From the NCBI GenBank assembly GCA_902476265.1, contig CABSCP010000005.1, positions 84,464 to 148,463 of the forward strand: DNA of 64,000 nt, read 5' to 3'. This DNA comes from an uncultured Lachnospiraceae bacterium (lineage in GTDB: Bacteria > Bacillota > Clostridia > Lachnospirales > Lachnospiraceae). Both the position numbers and the translations under genes were made by a program. The notes under the pieces were generated by a model, which ran no database searches, had not been told where the DNA came from, and saw only the letters and a program-made list of their open reading frames with translations. Each line of letters begins with the position of its first letter. Within the stretch, counting starts at the first letter, position 1. Below are positions 61,560 through 64,000 of the stretch, one piece after another.

Positions 61560-62320
61560 TCTTTTCCGATTCCCTCCATCTGATTGATCATGCTGGCCAG
61601 ATATCCGGCCCCGAATCCATTGTCGATATTGACCACGCTGCATCCGGATGCACAGGAGTTAAGCATGGCCAAAAGCGCTGATAATCCGCCGAAATTTGCG
61701 CCGTACCCCACGCTGGTGGGAACCGCGATCACCGGGCAGTCCACCAGCCCTCCGATCACGGAAGCCAATGCCCCTTCCATTCCCGCCACGGCCACCACAC
61801 AGCGGGCGCTCATGAGCACATCCAGGTTGGAAAGGAGTCTGTGCAGGCCGGCCACTCCCACATCATAAAGTCTTTCCACCCGGTTGCCCAAGACTTCCGC
61901 GGTGAGGGCCGCTTCCTCCGCAACCCCCATATCGCTGGTCCCTCCGGTGGCCACCACTATCTTTCCCAGGCTTTCCCGCTCTCCCGGAAACGCGATGCCC
62001 AGCCGCGCCGGGGGATGATATTCCAATTCGATACTCTGCCCGATCTCCAGCGCTGCCTTTTCTTCCAGCCTGGTGATGAGAATGTTGCGGCATCCCCGCT
62101 CTCCCATGGCGGCAGCGATTCCGCAGATCTGTTCCGTGGTTTTTCCGGCCCCGTAAATCACCTCCGCCGCTCCCTGACGGACACTGCGGTGAAAATCCAC
62201 TTTCGCGTAGCCCAGGTCTTCAAAAGGCGACTGCTTCAACGACAAAAGCGCCTCTTCCGGCGCGGTTTTTCCCGCCGCCACACTGCGCAGCAATTCCAGT
62301 ATTTCATGTTTATTGTCCAT
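61556..62320 (-). CDS. larB: LarB nicotinate mononucleotide carboxylase/hydrolase
   Basis: A 254-residue enzyme that carboxylates and hydrolyses nicotinic acid adenine dinucleotide in the first step of nickel-pincer cofactor synthesis. It has an N-terminal helical region and a C-terminal PurE-like domain (VATGGTSDMGVAEEAALTAEVLG, GMEGALASVIGGLVDCPVIAVPTSVGYG). The ATG at 62320 has AAAGGA upstream and starts 20 bases after larE ends. The longer frame to 62377 overlaps larE. Confidence 0.94.
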   Translation of the reverse strand: MDNKHEILELLRSVAAGKTAPEEALLSLKQSPFEDLGYAKVDFHRSVRQGAAEVIYGAGKTTEQICGIAAAMGERGCRNILITRLEEKAALEIGQSIELEYHPPARLGIAFPGERESLGKIVVATGGTSDMGVAEEAALTAEVLGNRVERLYDVGVAGLHRLLSNLDVLMSARCVVAVAGMEGALASVIGGLVDCPVIAVPTSVGYGANFGGLSALLAMLNSCASGCSVVNIDNGFGAGYLASMINQMEGIGKE

Positions 62321-62339
62321 GTTCTGTTCCTTTCCCTGA

Positions 62340-63086
62340 TCACTGTCTGTATTCCAAATCCAATAAAACAGCTTCAAAATACGGTTTTATGGCAGAAATG
62401 ATTTTTTCCTGTTCCCTGACGGCCTTTTCGGCCTGAGCCTTTGTCACCTGAATGCGGGCGGCATTATGATATACTCTCACCCTGAAATCCGAAAACCCCA
62501 TAGCCCGCAGCGCATCCTCCGCCAGCTCCACCTTTTCCAGAAGCTCCGAAGTGATGGGAACACCGGTGGGGATTCTGGTGGCCAGGCAGGCATAGGCCGG
62601 CTTATCCCAGGTGAACAGTCCGGCTTCTTTGGACGCGGCCCGCACCTGCCGTTTGGTCAGATTACATTCCCGCAAAGGGGAACGGACCTGTAACTGAGCC
62701 AGCGCTTTCATGCCCGGCCTGTCTTTGGCATCGTCCGACGCATTTGTGCCGTCTATCAGGATGGGACAGCCGTCTTTTTGAGCCTGTTCTTTTATTTTGG
62801 AAAAAAGAGCCTTCTTACAAAAATAACATCTTTCCGGCCCGTTTTGCACAATTTCCTGTCGGCAAAGCACATCCGTCTCAATGACGGCAAGACGCGCCCC
62901 CAGCTGTTGTGACAGGCGCTTTGCATCCTCCAGCTCAAAGGCGGGCTGAAAGGCCGTCTTTACGAAATAAGCATAGATATCACAGCCGTATTCCTTCGCG
63001 GCCCAAAGCAGATATGCGGAATCCGTTCCGCCCGAAAATGCCAGCCCGGCTTTCGGATGCTCCAAAAAAAACTGTTTTAATGTCAT
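62340..63086 (-). CDS. larE: LarE ATP-dependent sulfur transferase
   Basis: A 248-residue PP-loop enzyme that adds sulfur to the LarB product in two rounds. The PP-loop is SGGTDSAYL near residues 18-26. Cysteines occur in RCYFCKK and in YACLATR; in different LarE types the sulfur is taken either from a sacrificial cysteine or from an iron-sulfur cluster, and I cannot tell which here. The ATG at 63086 has a GAGGAGAG site. The frame extending to 63215 runs into a leader with hairpins. Confidence 0.93.
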   Translation of the reverse strand: MTLKQFFLEHPKAGLAFSGGTDSAYLLWAAKEYGCDIYAYFVKTAFQPAFELEDAKRLSQQLGARLAVIETDVLCRQEIVQNGPERCYFCKKALFSKIKEQAQKDGCPILIDGTNASDDAKDRPGMKALAQLQVRSPLRECNLTKRQVRAASKEAGLFTWDKPAYACLATRIPTGVPITSELLEKVELAEDALRAMGFSDFRVRVYHNAARIQVTKAQAEKAVREQEKIISAIKPYFEAVLLDLEYRQ

Positions 63087-63113
63087 ACTCTCTCCTCCAT
63101 TTTCGTATAACGC

Positions 63114-63162
63114 AAAAAAGGCGTCTGCTTTCTTCTGAAAAAGCAGATACCTTCCTGGTATC
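63114..63162 (-). promoter_or_regulatory. Attenuator-like hairpins before larE
   Basis: On the minus strand GATACC/GGTATC (63157-63162 with 63146-63151) and TCTGCTTT/AAAGCAGA (63140-63147 with 63124-63131) form two stems sharing bases 63146-63147, so they exclude each other in part. The second stem is followed by CGCC and TTTTTT, like an intrinsic terminator. It may control how much transcription goes on from DUF3842 into larE. The remaining sequence 63163-63257 shows no gene. Confidence 0.45.
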
Positions 63163-63257
63163 TTATTCCCGTATATTTGCTGCTTGTCAAAATCTGTCCG
63201 CCAAAACCAAAACAATCCTGTGCGGCTTCTGCCGCCTCTGCCGGGCTTCCTGCCCGG

Positions 63258-63671
63258 TCAAATCTGTCCGCTGTATTCCCGTATCGTCTCCGCCGCTTCC
63301 GAAACCAGTTGATTCATGGACTGTCTGGGATTTCCCACCACAATATTATCACATAGATTGACCGGAATCAGAATCCGTCTGGCACTGCTCTGCCCCACCG
63401 CTACAGCCATAGCAGGCGTGATTTCTCCATAAAGAGAATCCGCGATCACGATCCCTATAGGCCCTGCGATGATATCCGCTTTCCGGCAGCCCACGATCAC
63501 CGCATTTTCCCCGGTGGCGGAATGATCGGCTCCGGCCTTCAGCATGGACCCTGTCGCCATGCTGTTGGTCCCTACCGCGGTAATCTCTACATTCGGACAG
63601 GCTTCCTTCACCGCTGCCACCAGCTGTCGTCCCAGACCGCCGCCCTGTCCGTCAATAATCAGCACTTTCAC
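63258..63671 (-). CDS. DUF3842 family protein
   Basis: A 137-residue Rossmann-like protein: VKVLIIDGQGGGLGRQLVAAVKEA at the start, GCRKADIIAGPIGIVIADSLYGEITPAMAVAVGQSSA in the middle. The family is widespread in clostridia, with no known function, and the first motif suggests a nucleotide-binding fold. I chose the GTG at 63669-63671 because a near-perfect ribosome site (GGAGGTGATC) lies directly before it. The open frame extends to 63887 but reads through that site. It is upstream of larE and probably in the same transcript. Confidence 0.85.
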   Translation of the reverse strand: MKVLIIDGQGGGLGRQLVAAVKEACPNVEITAVGTNSMATGSMLKAGADHSATGENAVIVGCRKADIIAGPIGIVIADSLYGEITPAMAVAVGQSSARRILIPVNLCDNIVVGNPRQSMNQLVSEAAETIREYSGQI

Positions 63672-63794
63672 AAGATCACCTCCAAGGATTCCCAAATTGA
63701 TTTTCATTTTATCATAATATGCCAATCCAGTCCAGCACCAATTCTTTCTCATCATCCTTTCGCTCCGGCATATCATAACAAAAAAGGGTTTTTT

Positions 63795-64000
63795 ATGTTT
63801 CAGTTTACCCCTCGTCAATCCTTTGTCAAACTTCTCGAAAAAAACAGCCCCTACGCCATGGCCTGGGTCACCGGAAACCGTGCTCATCCCCAGCTCAGCG
63901 GCCTGGTTAAATTTTTTCAGACGCCCTATGAAGGCGTGCTCATTGGAGCCGAAATTTTCGGCCTGCCGAATGCCGATACGCCGGATTCCACCGATTTTTA
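63795..64000 (+). CDS. Probable Cu/Zn superoxide dismutase-family protein (partial)
   Basis: The first 68 residues are visible; the rest runs off the right edge. The segment HPQLSGLVKFFQTPYEGVLIGAEIFGLPNADTP matches the start of bacterial SodC-like domains, in which the copper ligands (HIHE region) would come next, outside the window. The ATG follows AAGGG. There is no signal peptide, so it is probably a cytoplasmic family member, common in clostridia, whose dismutase activity is uncertain. Confidence 0.6.
   Translation, partial: MFQFTPRQSFVKLLEKNSPYAMAWVTGNRAHPQLSGLVKFFQTPYEGVLIGAEIFGLPNADTPDSTDF

Overview
The window reads as chromosomal DNA of an anaerobic Firmicute, most likely a member of the Lachnospiraceae or a close clostridial relative. 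The evidence is the protein families themselves: a SpoIIIE/FtsK translocase beside a TepA-like ClpP-fold protease, a Re-type citrate synthase with isocitrate dehydrogenase, Rex, a leucyl T-box leader, formyl-tetrahydrofolate ligase, and a Cys/Gly-rich 'chorion class' small protein. Base composition is near 50% GC, somewhat lower around 17.3-19.8 kb and 29-35 kb. I see no rRNA, tRNA, CRISPR array, transposase or phage gene.

Bases 1-17.3 kb form one long block on the minus strand. Read in transcription order it starts at a near-consensus promoter with an elaborate leader, then rex, nnr (NAD(P)HX repair), alr, an orphan mazF, a CNNM/CorC-type membrane protein, yebC, O-acetylhomoserine sulfhydrylase, a polytopic membrane protein, the TepA-like protease, ftsK/spoIIIE, fhs, folD, a zinc-ribbon/TPR protein and a truncated ferredoxin-NADP reductase-like subunit. 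Bases 17.3-19.8 kb are accessory: an ABC-F gene remnant, inverted repeats and an AAA-ATPase-like/PD-(D/E)XK protein.

Bases 19.8-28.8 kb hold an intact ABC-F gene, then on the minus strand an operon of Re-citrate synthase, a GntR regulator, NADP isocitrate dehydrogenase and a GtrA protein. Its promoter carries a GntR-type palindrome over the -10 box. An intracellular-type subtilase, the Cys/Gly-rich protein, two small unknown genes and a maltose-type acetyltransferase follow.

Bases 28.8-37.5 kb carry a two-component system with a FtsX/MacB-type ABC exporter, with the same 31-bp promoter element in front of both parts. Next is a decayed YtrA-type GntR/ABC operon in which a deletion has joined the ATPase to the permease, then a FUSC-family protein and a PPC/DUF296 protein. 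Bases 37.6-48.2 kb are housekeeping: leuS under a T-box, a membrane protein, an EF-G paralogue and the shikimate/tyrosine genes aroF-tyrA-aroA.

Bases 48.2-55.2 kb hold a surface Ig-like protein with a small partner, an AraC regulator divergent from a Gfo/Idh/MocA oxidoreductase, and an EAL protein with a degenerate GGDEF. Bases 55.3-63.7 kb form one tightly overlapped minus-strand operon: DUF3842, larE, larB, larC and a five-gene nickel/peptide-type ABC importer. It couples metal import to nickel-pincer cofactor synthesis, with no larA in the window. The right edge cuts a probable Cu/Zn superoxide dismutase-family gene.
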